A stretch of DNA of 64,000 bases. Origin: Serpula lacrymans var. lacrymans S7.9 (lineage: Eukaryota; Basidiomycota; Agaricomycetes; Boletales; Serpulaceae). The position numbers were made by a program, and so were the translations under genes. Shown here one piece after another: positions 32,239 to 46,059 of this stretch. Within the stretch, counting starts at the first letter, position 1. Every line of letters starts with the position of its first letter. The stretch is taken from NCBI RefSeq assembly GCF_000218685.1, contig NW_006763307.1, forward strand, positions 346,507 through 410,506, written 5' to 3'. Under the pieces are notes generated by a model. The model did no database searches. It was not told the origin of the DNA and worked only from the letters and a program-made list of their open reading frames with translations.

Positions 32239-34831
32239 ATGTCTCACCTTTCTTGCATTGTCGGGCAGCTTGCTTCTATCAAGAACCACACTGAAGAAAA
32301 CAAAATCGCCACCATCGATGGCCACAGCGTCGACATCCCTGCTGTAGTCGCTGTCTCTCGGTGAGTTGCGCCTCTGCCAATATTTTTGATATTATCTGAC
32401 ATTATTTTATCATTTTATTCCAAGTTGGTCGCATCAACCTGAACTCGACTCGTCTGCTGAAAAACAGGAGGCCATCGCCGATGCCGTGGCACTGGTCGCA
32501 AAATTGGCCGGACGTGAGCAATCACAGTATGGTATTACAACTGGCTTTGGAGGAAGTGGTACGTACTATTCCCTTCGCCTCGGGCTGTTGATTTGTCCGC
32601 TCATCTTGCGGTTTCTATTGTAGCTACTACCCGTACAAAACAGACTGCACTTTTACAAAGGGCTCTTCTAGCCCACTGTCAAGCAGGCATAGTCCCTGCA
32701 CTTGAAGATGGCAAAATTCTCACCCCAGAAGAGCATGACCTTCTCTTCCCTGAAGACTGGATCCGCGGCGTCATGTTCGTGCGCTTGAACTCGCTGATTC
32801 GCGCTCAGTCGGGAACACGTTGGATCGTAATCGACAGCTTACATAAACTGCTTCTGCACAATGTTGCGCCTTGCGTCCCATTGCGTCAGAGTGTCAGTGC
32901 TTCGGGTGATCTTGGTCCTCTCGCATACATCTCCAGCGTTTTGACTGGTAACCCCGATATCTATGCCTGGTATGGTGAAGGGTGAGTTGAATTGTGCAAG
33001 CCTGTTGTCCGCACTCTCTGATTGATGTTCTTCCTAGCGCTGATCGTAAAATCTACAACTCCGCTACATTGCTGAAGAAGCTCGGCATGCAGCCAATTGA
33101 GTTCATTGCCAAGGAGGGCCTTTCGCTCATTAACGGCACAGGAGCGTCTACTGCAGTCGCGTCTCTGGCAATGCACGATTGCCATATCCTTGGTGTTGCT
33201 TCTCAAGTTCTGTCTGGTTTTGGTAAGTATTCATATTCCCGCCCCTTACCTAATCCAAAGCGATACTAAACAACTAAATTCACAGCTGTCGAGGCATTAA
33301 AAGGCTCGCAAGAACCCTTCACTCCCTACCTGCACAATGCCGCCCGCCCTCACCCTGGCCAGATCGAGTCTGCCGCTAACATTCGTCACGTACTCTTAAC
33401 TTCAGGACTTGCGCGCCCTTACCACGTCGAGTCTGACCCGGAAGCGAGCCTTCGCCAAGACCGCTACTGTTTGCGAGCTGTTCCACAGTGGCTGGGACCT
33501 CAGCTCGAAGACCTGAAACATGCACAGGAAACGATTGATATCGAGTTGAACTCGACCACCGATAACCCCATTGCTGATGTCAAGGGAGAGTACCTGCACC
33601 ACGGTGCTAACTTCATGGCTATGGCAGTCACCTCTGCCACAGAAAAAATGCGCCTTGCGGTGCATCACATTGGTACGTGCTGGTTTCGCTATTTGATTCC
33701 GTTTTTATTCATTTCGTTTCTAGCAAAACTCATGTTTGCTCAACTCACTGATTTGTTGAACCACACTATGAACAGCGGCTTGCCTCCCAACCTCGCCGTC
33801 GGTGAGCCAAGTGTCGACTACAGCCTAAAAGGTGCAGATATTGCAGCTGCTTCTTATCTCTCTGGTGAGCATACATCGTCGGTTTGGAGTTTATAGAGAA
33901 ATGTCTGACTTTTGTGCTTAGAGATCGCATACCTTGCAAGCCCCGTTAGCACCCACGTTATCTCAGCTGAGATGCACAACCAGTTAGTTTGGTCCCATTA
34001 TAATATCGAAGTAATAACTTACGCATTTCATGTAGATCTATTAACTCACTTGCTTTGATGAGTGGCCGTTACACCCTCGAAACCGTCAAGCTTTGCCGCA
34101 TGGTACTTATTTTCTTTGCTGAGCATGAAACCAAGTGCTAATCTCAGCGATTATAGTTAATGTCCACACACATCTTTGCTCTCTGTCAGGCAGCGGATCT
34201 TCGCGCTATGGAAGTTTTATTCCGCAAGCAAATGTTCCCCTTACTTCGCTCTGAGACCGAGACACGATTCCCTAACGTAAAATTTGACGACGAATTCTTC
34301 CGCCTTCTCACGAACCGCCTCATCCTCCTCCTCAACGCGTCTACTGACCAGGACTCTGCTAATCGCTTCACGCATGTGATGTCTGACCTCAGGTCCACCT
34401 TCCTCGCTCTTCTCGATAATTTCCCCGCTACCCCCGAGGTCTCCATCAAGGCCATCAGCGAGTGGCACGTAGCCTTGGCAGAACATGGCCTCCGTATCTT
34501 CCTTGCGATACGTGAGTCGTACGTACCAGGCTCACCTGACTCAGCCGTCAAGCTTCTTGGTCGCACTAGTGCCCTGTACTCCTTTGTCCGTGGCGAACTT
34601 GGTGTAAAGGTGCACTATGGTAACGCGAGCAAGGATTCTACCGCGATCGGTACTGAGATTGGCAAGGTCTTCCATGCTTGGAAGACGCCGAGGATGGCCG
34701 AGGTGTTGGTAGGTATTTTGGATGGGCAGGATGCGAGTGCTCCGGTGACCAATGGCGTCAAGAAGGTGCAGAATGGAAATGGGCATGCGAACGGGCACGC
34801 GAATGGAAGTGGTGGAGGATACGTAAACTGA
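32239..34831 (+). CDS. PAL: Phenylalanine ammonia-lyase
   Basis: Removes ammonia from L-phenylalanine (some fungal enzymes also use tyrosine) to give trans-cinnamate, acting as a cytosolic homotetramer. Nine exons join in phase to 709 residues: 32239-32360, 32425-32558, 32624-32981, 33038-33222, 33286-33672, 33724-33864, 33922-33982, 34036-34102, 34157-34831. The MIO cofactor triad Ala-Ser-Gly sits at about residues 178-180 (SVSASGDLGPLAYIS). The catalytic Tyr loop is YGITTGFGGS. Other family blocks are STTDNPIAD, HHGANFMAMAV, NQSINSLALMSGR and QAADLRA. The start MSHLSCIVG is preferred because fungal PALs start at about this distance before the DGHS motif; an in-frame Met 25 codons upstream exists. 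The C-terminal tail is a Gly/Asn/His-rich low-complexity run. Confidence 0.93.
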
Positions 34832-35153
34832 TTGGTTTGCTTTTACCCTTTGTGCTGCCAACTAGAATGAAATCTCCGCCTTGTCATCCACATGACTAGA
34901 CTAACATAACGACTCTAGAACCCAGGTTGTTTCACGCTCTATCAATCTATCACTGTAAGATACTATACTCTTTTGTTGGAAGGTGTCAAGATATAAATAT
35001 ACTTTGTGGTCGAAAAAGGTGATGCATTTGAAAGGTGTCGGAAGCGAATGATCTATTGGAATGTTGATCCTAATTATACTCGACAGTCCCAAAAAAAATT
35101 ACAACCGATGAGTCCCGGAATCTAAGCCCCTAACTGTATCTATCTATGAGTAT

Positions 35154-35887
35154 TCACGTTTTCAGTTTGTCCATTTCTTTATCTATACCACCACAAAGAC
35201 CCAACTTCGTTGAACCATGCAAAAGAACAATATCACAATGACGCCCAGGCGCGAGCTTGACGCGGGACGCTTCTAGCTAATATGCATACCCATCAATTTC
35301 TAAACAACCGCAGCAGTCTTGGTCAGAACATAGCTATAGCATGCAAAGTTGATGCCGGAAGACTTACATTCAAGTTTCGTAAGTCAAGTCCTGTTGACTC
35401 CCCCATTTTCTTTCCATTTTTGAAAACCATGTACGTTGGCATCTGCATAGCATGTACATCAGATCAAAAATCCGAATGGCGCATATACCTCAAATGAAAT
35501 GTGACCGTATGGTTCATTACACAGGGGGTAAAGGGGGGCAAAGATGATGATAAGACTTTACGTACCACCCGTACATCAACTTCTAGCGCGACATCTTCAA
35601 GGTCATCAACGTCCACCCGATAAAAGCCCAGGCCGGTGTGCAGATATGTTTCGGAAAGGTCGGCAAAAAAGGGTGCGGCGGTGCTAGAAAAGCCGCACCA
35701 ATTGGCGTGGAAGTCTATCACGACAACTTTTCCACTGTTGATCTATATGGCGCAATATTCGAAATGGTGAATGGTGAATAACAAAGCGATGATGAGTTTA
35801 TGAAAGAATTTTAAAGAATAAATTAAAAAAGCAAGGACTGACAATGGTTTGAAAGTCTTTTGAGGTGTCTATGGAGGTGACGGGCAT
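35154..35887 (-). CDS. Thioredoxin-like protein with a CGFS site
   Basis: Four exons join in phase to 139 residues: 35887-35843, 35742-35566, 35442-35368, 35276-35154. The thioredoxin fold is clear: [20 protein letters not shown], then [13 protein letters not shown], and the cis-Pro strand [12 protein letters not shown]. The active site is WCGFS instead of the usual WCGPC, so the resolving cysteine is missing, leaving a single active-site thiol. This four-residue site is the one typical of monothiol glutaredoxins, but the surrounding sequence is thioredoxin-like. It could be a redox-inactive scaffold, or it could work with external thiols. The gene converges with PAL, its stop about 320 bp from the PAL stop. 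Confidence 0.8.
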
Positions 35888-36793
35888 TGTTGGGGAAGGG
35901 CGACGTTGACGCTGAAGATAGGATGAAATATGCGCAACGAATTGGAGTTGGACTGTGTGCACCAAAGAGCTAAAGATAAGGTGTGTGGAACGAGGTATGC
36001 TACGTCAAAGATACGTATTCTGCATTTCGTTGGGGAAGTGAAGTGTCACTGGGGTTGGATACATCGGATAATAAGCCTCGTGTTGCTTTCGTTAGGAAGT
36101 ATAACTTACTTTCTATATGAGTCTGATAAGAAGACAAGCATTATTGCTGGCACCATCCATCCCAGGCATTCAATATTCAGTACTCAGTAGTCAAGTTGTT
36201 TCGTGTCGATGGCAAGATCCACGGTCACGGTGGCAGGCGTGGCGGCGCAGTGGCTGTATACCGGATTCCAGGTTGAAAGTGAACCATCACCATCTCCGTC
36301 ACTTCAATGCAGTACAGGTCAGAGCTGGATTGGTAGAAATATTTTCTCAACGATGATGCGAGGCCTAAAAATTAGTGAGTGTTGGGGTGCTCTCGCCACA
36401 GGACCGGCGCACCGTATATAACGAACCTAGAAAAGGCTTCAACGGAGTATTGGCGGCCCTTACGTCCCCGGGCCATCCAGCTGATATGATGTTCTTTCTC
36501 ATAGGAAGTTAAAAGGATAAGGATCTAATTATACGTACAATAAACAAAGCAGACGGGCCCAAATCTTCCCCAAGTCACCTCTTGGTCTCTTGCTTCGAGG
36601 GTTATTCGTCAGCTCTTCTAGTACGTTCATTCTCAAAGATTAATGCCGTTCATTGTCCATTAACCGTAGATACTATCGTGTCCGATCGTGATAGATCGCA
36701 AGATTTATATCCTACCTCGTGAGTGTCAGATGAATCGTTCGTGTGAATCTCTAAAACGACTCGGTGTTCTATACAAACAGAATATTTTTGAAT
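35888..36793. other. Divergent intergenic region
   Basis: Separates the thioredoxin-like gene and the MYND gene, which diverge. No motif-bearing frame was found. Confidence 0.45.
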
Positions 36794-38970
36794 ATGCCAA
36801 CTCGTGCTCGCAGAAGGATGCGCCATGCAACGGTAAATCCTAGTGGAAGCCATGATCTCCATCGCCAATCATCAAACTTCCCCTCAAGCTACGAAGAAGA
36901 GCGGCGGGAGTTAGTCGATCCCTTTATCGACGATATCGCGATGGACAAAATCCCCGCTGATCACCCGGGACATCCGACAGAAGAAGACACAGATGCAGTG
37001 ATGAACGCTCTTAACGCGATCGTAGCCTTGCGGCACATCATCCAAGTGGGTTGTTCTACAAAGCAGTCAGTTCCATTGGAGCCTCGAGATTTATGGCCCA
37101 GGTTATTTGAATGGATGAAGTCTCTATACAAACATTGCATCGTCCGCCACGGATACGATGCAGCCACCCAAGAGACCGTAATTGTCGAGATAGCAAGCTT
37201 GGCGCATATATACTCCTATGAGCCGACTCTCTTCACGGTCGTTAACAATACGCCAGGATTCATTACATTCGTCACTGAGCTATGGTTTAAAGAACAACAA
37301 TATCTTTCAAAGTACCCCAAGCTCATGGATGAGTACAGAGGTCTCGTATTTTCAGAAACTATGGTGAAGCTGTTCCAACTCACCAAGGAAGACGAGCGCG
37401 AAGATCGCGTGAATGATATGATAGAGGTAGCTGGTGGATCTATGGAGACCCTCGCAAACTTCATTATGAAGTATTTTCGCTCAGCCTTTTCTGCTGGAAC
37501 CTTCAGCTTTCATTCGATTTCCATGGCACTTTATATCCTCACGGTGTGCTGTATCGATAATGTACGGTTTCTTGGCATCTTCATGCGCCGATCTGCTGCA
37601 ACTTTTGCGGCAAGAGCACTTCTAGCTGCTGCAAAACAAGCGAAGAAGCCGTACGCTCAGGATGTTTTGTACAGTATCCGATCATCGTACATGTTTTTTA
37701 GCCTCATTCCATTGTTTGCGAGAGGTCCTCATTGGATGATACAGTCACTCGAGTCGGGTTTACTCTAGGGACTGTTGCTCTCGTGCGCCATCGCTGAAAC
37801 AGAGCTTCCTGCGCCTAATAATGGTGTAGCCGTCGAAACGTTGGAAAGAATTGGAAAGTCCCTGGTTTTACATTCTGTGTTACGTGCTTTGAAGCGGCCT
37901 TTTCAACAAATAGTAAAATCCGACATCGCGCAACCGGGGCCAGCAGGGCCTTTGTGGAAACACTGGTTAACTTTTAAACAAGTAGCAGAGGAAAGGCTGG
38001 TTATCTTGGGGGTTAGTGATACCTTGAGGCTAGCCAAGACCAATAGAAGCTGCAGTTACGCATCCGTGAGTTGTCGTCCTACCCTTTGATCCTTCATCTC
38101 TGACCTTTGAGGATAAGTGCATCAATAACACTGATAACGACGAAATCAATGCCTCGCGCTGCGCAGGGTGCTACAATGCTTATTACTGTACTCGCGAATG
38201 TCAACGCAAAGCTTGGCCACAACACCGCTCATTTTGTCAATTTGTTCAAGAACGGTTGGAAAGTTAGTTGCATCAGTTTAGCTATACAGAATACCCGTCC
38301 ATGACCTTGGTATTTCCTAGAGGAAGCAGGCCTACCACACGAAATATATCCTGAAGCCATATTTTTCATGTTCTTGGTCGACCAGACTTTCAATCTCCAC
38401 CGCGACATAATCTTGGATCGGATATTTGATTTCTGCGATAAGAACAAAGAGAAGATCAATAATTTTGACCAACTATCAACCTACGTTGTAGGGCTGGACT
38501 TCCAGTCATTTCCCATGGTCGTTACTGTTGGGAAAAGTCTGATATTCAAGACCAAGTGTGCGCCCCATGAAAAAGACGAGTTCCCAGTTGAAACATCATC
38601 ATTTCGACCCATTACAAATATCGCGCAGGAACTGGGGGGTTCACATGTGGATGAGGATGGTCCAAAGATTATCGTACAAACGCAGGTGGTGCCTGTGCTT
38701 GGAAATTGGTTTCCAGATGTCAGGTCCTTTTTCGTAACTATGCACTGCGAATTCAGAGAAAGCTTCAATCGGAGTATGTCACGCCTACACGCACGGGTTA
38801 TTGTTTCTAATGCACTACACTCACTTTTCTAGAATGGAGAGCAAGATACTATGGCTAAAATGTTGCGTGCAAGGGCAGAATTATGTTTTCTATGTGTTGC
38901 AGACCTTGGCATGGTCCAACTACAGATGTTTATTAATATGCAGGTAAGAGTCTCGCTCGGTCATACTTGA
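36794..38970 (+). pseudogene. MYND zinc-finger protein, interrupted by an in-frame stop
   Basis: Starts MPTRARRRMRHA at 36794. A helical N-terminal region of about 320 residues runs to TAG at 37766-37768, and the same frame continues at once with GLLLSCAIAETELP and a further 100 residues. After an intron comes the MYND finger, with Cys and His in the order CSYAS-DKC, RCAGCYNAYYCTREC, WPQHRSFCQ (about 38020-38260), then a C-terminal domain (GLPHEIYPEAIFFMFLVDQ, 38336 on). Agaricomycetes have many proteins of this shape. The stop could be a fixed nonsense mutation, a readthrough stop or a base error; no plausible intron removes it. The 3' end is not certain: a stop at about 38968 or another exon near 39070. 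Confidence 0.65.
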
Positions 38971-39356
38971 AAGCTATGTACTAGTACACGTATCGTCATT
39001 AAACCATTTGGCCCTTGTGCTAACCTGTGGCTGTTTGACTGTAAAAGACGCTCGAACCTTCTGACTAGGCAGGTGAAAAATGGACACAGTGTCTTCAAGA
39101 TGAAGACCATGTTAAGTGTACTCAGGATCGGCTGGGAGCCGATAATGTCTGGTCACGTGATCGTTTATACTGTACCCACAAGTCGAACTGCTATTCTGAC
39201 ATCCCGACTGGAAGTTATAAAGTTTACCTGAACAACGACAGGCCTCTTCTTCGTCCCACACAGCGAACACAGAGAAACAGCACAACTCTGCAAAATCAGG
39301 CGCACTTCTCTTCCTCCTGCTCTGACAACGAGAGCCTCTTTCCTTAAGATCCTGTC
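38971..39356. other. Short spacer upstream of AP-3 delta
   Basis: May hold the last exon of the MYND gene (an acceptor-like TAGGCAG lies at about 39066) and the promoter of the next gene. Confidence 0.4.
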
Positions 39357-42300
39357 ATGTGGGAGCGTACTCTCCAGGATCTCATCCGCGGTCTGCGAGC
39401 CAACAAAGATGACGAAATGAAATTCATAGCGCAGGCGATAGAGGAAATCAGGAAGGAAGTCAAAAGCAAAGATATGGAACTCAAAGCAGGAGCCATTTTG
39501 AAGCTTACATACGTACGTCTCTGTACTTGTAGCACAGGTGCATGAAATCACAGCAAATTCCTCGATGTATTAGCTCGACATGCTGGGATATGACATGGGC
39601 TGGGCCTCGTTCCACGTCGTTGAAGTGATGTCTTCACCCAAAATCCATCTCAAGAGCGTTGGATATCTTGCAGCAACACAAACGTTCGACGAGGATACAG
39701 ATGTTCTTATGCTGACTACAAACTTGCTAAAGAAGGTGAATGCTAATCAATTGCAATCATGGATCGTGGCGATATTGATTCATACTTAGGATTTGACCTC
39801 CAATCCTGCAGACGTGGCTGTGACCTTGAATGGAGTGTCGCATATAGTCACCACCGACTTAGCTCGGGATCTTAGTCCTGAACTTATCGCGATGCTCAAT
39901 CATTCCCGCCCACACATCCGGAAGAGAGCTGTGTTGGCGATGTACAAAGTCTTCGATAAATACCCAGAAGCTATCCGTCATGGTATTGGCCGACTGCAGG
40001 AGAAGCTTGAGGACACAGACTCAGGTCTTTTTTCCTTATCATTTTTTGCTAAATTTCCAATTTTAAAATAATAATCCTTTATCCTAGGTGTGATCGCGGC
40101 TACGGTCAATGTACTCTGTGAACTTGCTAGACGGAATCCCCAAGATTATCTTCCATTGGCGCCTCAGTTATTCCACTTACTTACTACGTCGTCAAACAAC
40201 TGGATGCTTATCAAACTGATCAAGCTAGTCCGTATACATCTCATCTTTCTTTTTTCCATCTATGCTAAGCTGACTATGTACTCGACAGTTTGGTTCTTTG
40301 TCTCCTCATGAACCTCGACTAGTGAAGAAACTCCAGCCGCCAATTACAGATCTTATATCTACTACATCCGCCATATCACTACTGTATGAATGTGTTCATA
40401 CATGTATCATAGGGGGGATGTTACAGGGTGTCTCTGGTCATGCATTAGCTCAGACATGTGTCTCAAAACTAGCTGCTTTTATTCAAGACACGGATCAGAA
40501 CCGTCAGTGGGGTCCCGCTTCGTCTCCATGATAGTGTCTAATAGGAATGACAGTCAAGTATATCGCACTTATGGCGATGGTGAAGATAGTGCCTACTCAC
40601 CCTCATCTCGTTGCGGAGTACCAAGATACTATACTTGCCAGCGTTGATGACGAAGACATCAGCATCCGAATGAGGGCTCTGGATCTTGTATCAGCAATGG
40701 TAAGCTTGCAATCTACCCTTAGATGTAAACCCACTAAACTCCACTGTTTGCGGTTATCACAACACAGGTTAACCGATCCAATCTACAATCTATCGTACAA
40801 CAACTTCTTTCGCATTTGGTCAAATCAGATACATCGACACTGCCGTCAGCTGTCCAATCACTATCCCAAAGCGTCAATTCTGCACCGTCCACCAAACCTC
40901 TCATATCTCCTTCGCAATCACCTGCGTATCGCCTTGTTTTATCCCAACGAATATTAAGCATCTGTTCTCAATCGACATACGACAATATCGTTGACTTCGA
41001 GTGGTACCTCTCTGTGCTTGTGGATTTGGCGTATATCTCTAATTCTGATGTTGGACTACACATTCGAGACCAGTTGATCGATGTTGTTACTCGTGTGAAG
41101 GCGGCGAGAGGCTACGCGGTTCAGCTCATGGTCAAGCTCATTAGTGATTCCACCTTCCTACTGAATGCAACAGAACAAGGGAGTTGCTCTGAAGTTTTAT
41201 GGGCAGCGGCATATATATGCGGGGAATACTGCCAGTAAGTGACCTCCACCACTAGATTGAAAGCTAAATTTTCATAATATTTAAAGTGAACTCAACGAAC
41301 CACAGAGCGTTCTTCCTCATCTTCTGCGACCTGAGGCCATAAATCTCAGTTCAGACATATTAACCGTTTATATACAAGCGACGGCTAAGGTCTTTGGAGT
41401 CTGGGCTGCAGAGTTAGCTCAACGGTGGATTGACGACTACCTAACAAAGGTGAAAACCACCGTGGACGAGATTATCGAGCGCATGAATCAACTTGCCGCA
41501 AGTCCATACATCGAGGTGCAAGAGAGGGTACGTAATTCATAGTACAAGTTAATGCATCATTACCAATCTACTCTATCAGGCTGCCAACGTACTGCAGTTG
41601 TTTGCGTTCATCAAAAGGGACGTTACTACCTTCCAGCCTAAACCTGAATCCGCTCTCGGCTTCTCGGAGGCTGGCACTTCTGTCTTCGATCCTGTCGCTG
41701 ACCCAACCTTCCCAAAAAGCTTGTACCTCATTCAACCTATGTTTTCATCTTATGAATTGAACCCAGTTGCGCCTATTGCACAAGCCAGTGTACCAGTACC
41801 AGATGGACTCAAACTTGACGCTTGGATCGTACCTTCTCAGGAGCATGCAGCGAAAGTGCAGCTCGAAGATGAGAGCAGTGTGGTGGAAAGGAAGTCCAAG
41901 AAAAGCAAGAAAGGGAAGGAAAAGGAAGTGGTGAATGGCACGAAGGCGAAGAGTAGTAAAAAGAAACAAAAAGTTGATACTCCTGCTGAGGTCCTTGCTG
42001 CCCCTACAGAAGTGGAAACTGCAGAGGAGAAAGCTCTCCGAGAAAAGGTGGGTACTGTTTTCAGAGAGAATTAGATGAAGCTAATGTATTTCCATTACAG
42101 CAAAAAGCAGAAAGATTAGAGAGGATGCGGGATGACCCATATTATATCATCGATGACCAACCTCGGAAACCTACTCCTGAGGATATCGATGCTATACCAG
42201 TTGTTCGACTGGATGATCTACCGCCGCCTCCAGCCCAAGGTGCGTAAGCTCGGTCCTCTTAGCTTCTACATGATTGACACATCCCGCGTTTTATTTCATT

Positions 42301-42649
42301 TATAGAAGAGCCTCGTCTACCTTCCCTTCGAAACCAACCACCGCGGTCGACGCCTTCAAGGTTCATAGTTCAGAAGGACGGCGAAATGCCACAAAGTGCT
42401 GTCGTAACTCCACAACCATCTACACCTTCATCTCGGAGACCAACGCCCAGTCCATTCGACCGCCCAACGACACCACTGACTTCATTTCAACCTTACGAAG
42501 TTCCAGATGAGCCACGTGCCAGTACCCCAGACCCTATCAAAGTCGTCCGCTCCAAGAAGAAAGGCACAAGCTCCGCGAAAAAGAAACGTACAATCAAGCC
42601 AGAGATACAGGCAGGAGACAATGGTTCCGTGATAAACGAGACACACTAG
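39357..42649 (+). CDS. AP-3 adaptor complex subunit delta
   Basis: Large subunit of the AP-3 coat, which sorts cargo from Golgi or endosomes to the vacuole; it corresponds to yeast Apl5. Eleven exons join in phase to 903 residues: 39357-39512, 39574-39735, 39790-40024, 40088-40227, 40289-40502, 40554-40699, 40768-41234, 41287-41527, 41580-42047, 42101-42239, 42306-42649. The N-terminus MWERTLQDLIRGLRANK and the adaptin repeats (LDMLGYDMGWASFHVVEVMS, KSVGYLAATQTF, KRAVLAMYKVF) are diagnostic. The trunk is helical; the C-terminus has a Lys-rich hinge (KSKKSKKGKEKE) and a Pro/Ser tail. No appendage domain was recognised. No damage seen. Confidence 0.92.
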
Positions 42650-42917
42650 TTACAGTAGGCAATATACATCCTATTAATGACTTCGACTACTATACAGCTA
42701 TACAAGCGGACGAGAGAGCAAGAAGTTGCTACGATAAGTTTGAGCAGACGTTTGGGATACATGCTTGCAGGACAAGTCATGACAAAAGGAAGAGATCTGG
42801 CGTGTGAATGTCCTAGAATATTGCAAGGAAAGCAAGAAGGCCATGAAAGATCAAACTCTGGACACAGGACAACGTATCATCACCATCACGAGAAAATAAG
42901 AGCATCACGGTATACTC

Positions 42918-45132
<2,215 letters not shown>

Positions 45133-46059
45133 CTCCAGGCTTTCCTAGCTTGTAAGATTTCGGAGTTGTGTTCGTGTCGTGTGTAAAGAGTTGGCTGAGA
45201 AACTGTGGTGCGGGAAACAGTCACGGTAATCTCACACCCAAAAGATAGAATCCAGTGCAAGCGATGACAAGCTTATCGTTATCGTTCCCAACCAGTTGGA
45301 ACTTGTGAATGTGAGATATTCTAGGATGAAAGTAGAGAGAAAGACCACCAGGATGTTAAGATGAAAGGATATCGTTCCAGCAGACAATGGTTCAGGTCTT
45401 TGGTTCACTTGCTTTATTTATGTCTCTCAAGCAGTCAGCCGCCAGCCACCGCGCGATATCCTCTTCTCGCCATTGCCGTCTCGCGGGTGTCCCTTGTACC
45501 TAGCTCCACTCCATGCCAATTAATATCAATCATGCATGTGCACAGCGACGACACCGTTGTCTCATATACTGCATGTCTCAAATGCATACATCGCAGTCAC
45601 AGCACCGACAGCAACAGCTTTCCTCGAGAACTCGGACCTGCGTCAGCCTCCTCAGACCCAGCGGCACAGGCCCTTTACGCTGCAATTCCGAGTCGCAAGG
45701 CTGACCACGTCAGTTTATGAGAATCATGTGGAATAGGATGGAAGGCTGGTCCGAGTCTGCGCTAACCCCGCAGTGATAGGGTGTACAGCTTCATGACTAC
45801 TTGGGGGCATTGGTTCTGATTTGGATCGGCCGTTGGTCACTTGGCTCTGGTCTAAGCTTAGCTCTTCACCAGAGTGAGTGCACTCAGGGCTTGGTGCTGG
45901 TGCGGAGCCATGCCACGATATCATAATGTGCACAAACTCATTCATTCCACACAGAATCCGGATCATGACTGAGGCCATCTAACCAGATTCCTACCTCACA
46001 CTGGCAAGACCTATTCGGACCAACACCCATTGTGGTCCATTTTAGTGGTGGGTACTAGT
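45133..46059. other. Intergenic, kinase promoter side
   Basis: Plus-strand short frames at 45361-45736 overlap one another in three frames and carry no motif. Nothing else supported. Confidence 0.45.

Noticed and set aside
45361..45736. Small gene upstream of the kinase
   Set aside because: Three frames overlap with similar length and no motif, and the region is the likely kinase promoter and leader.
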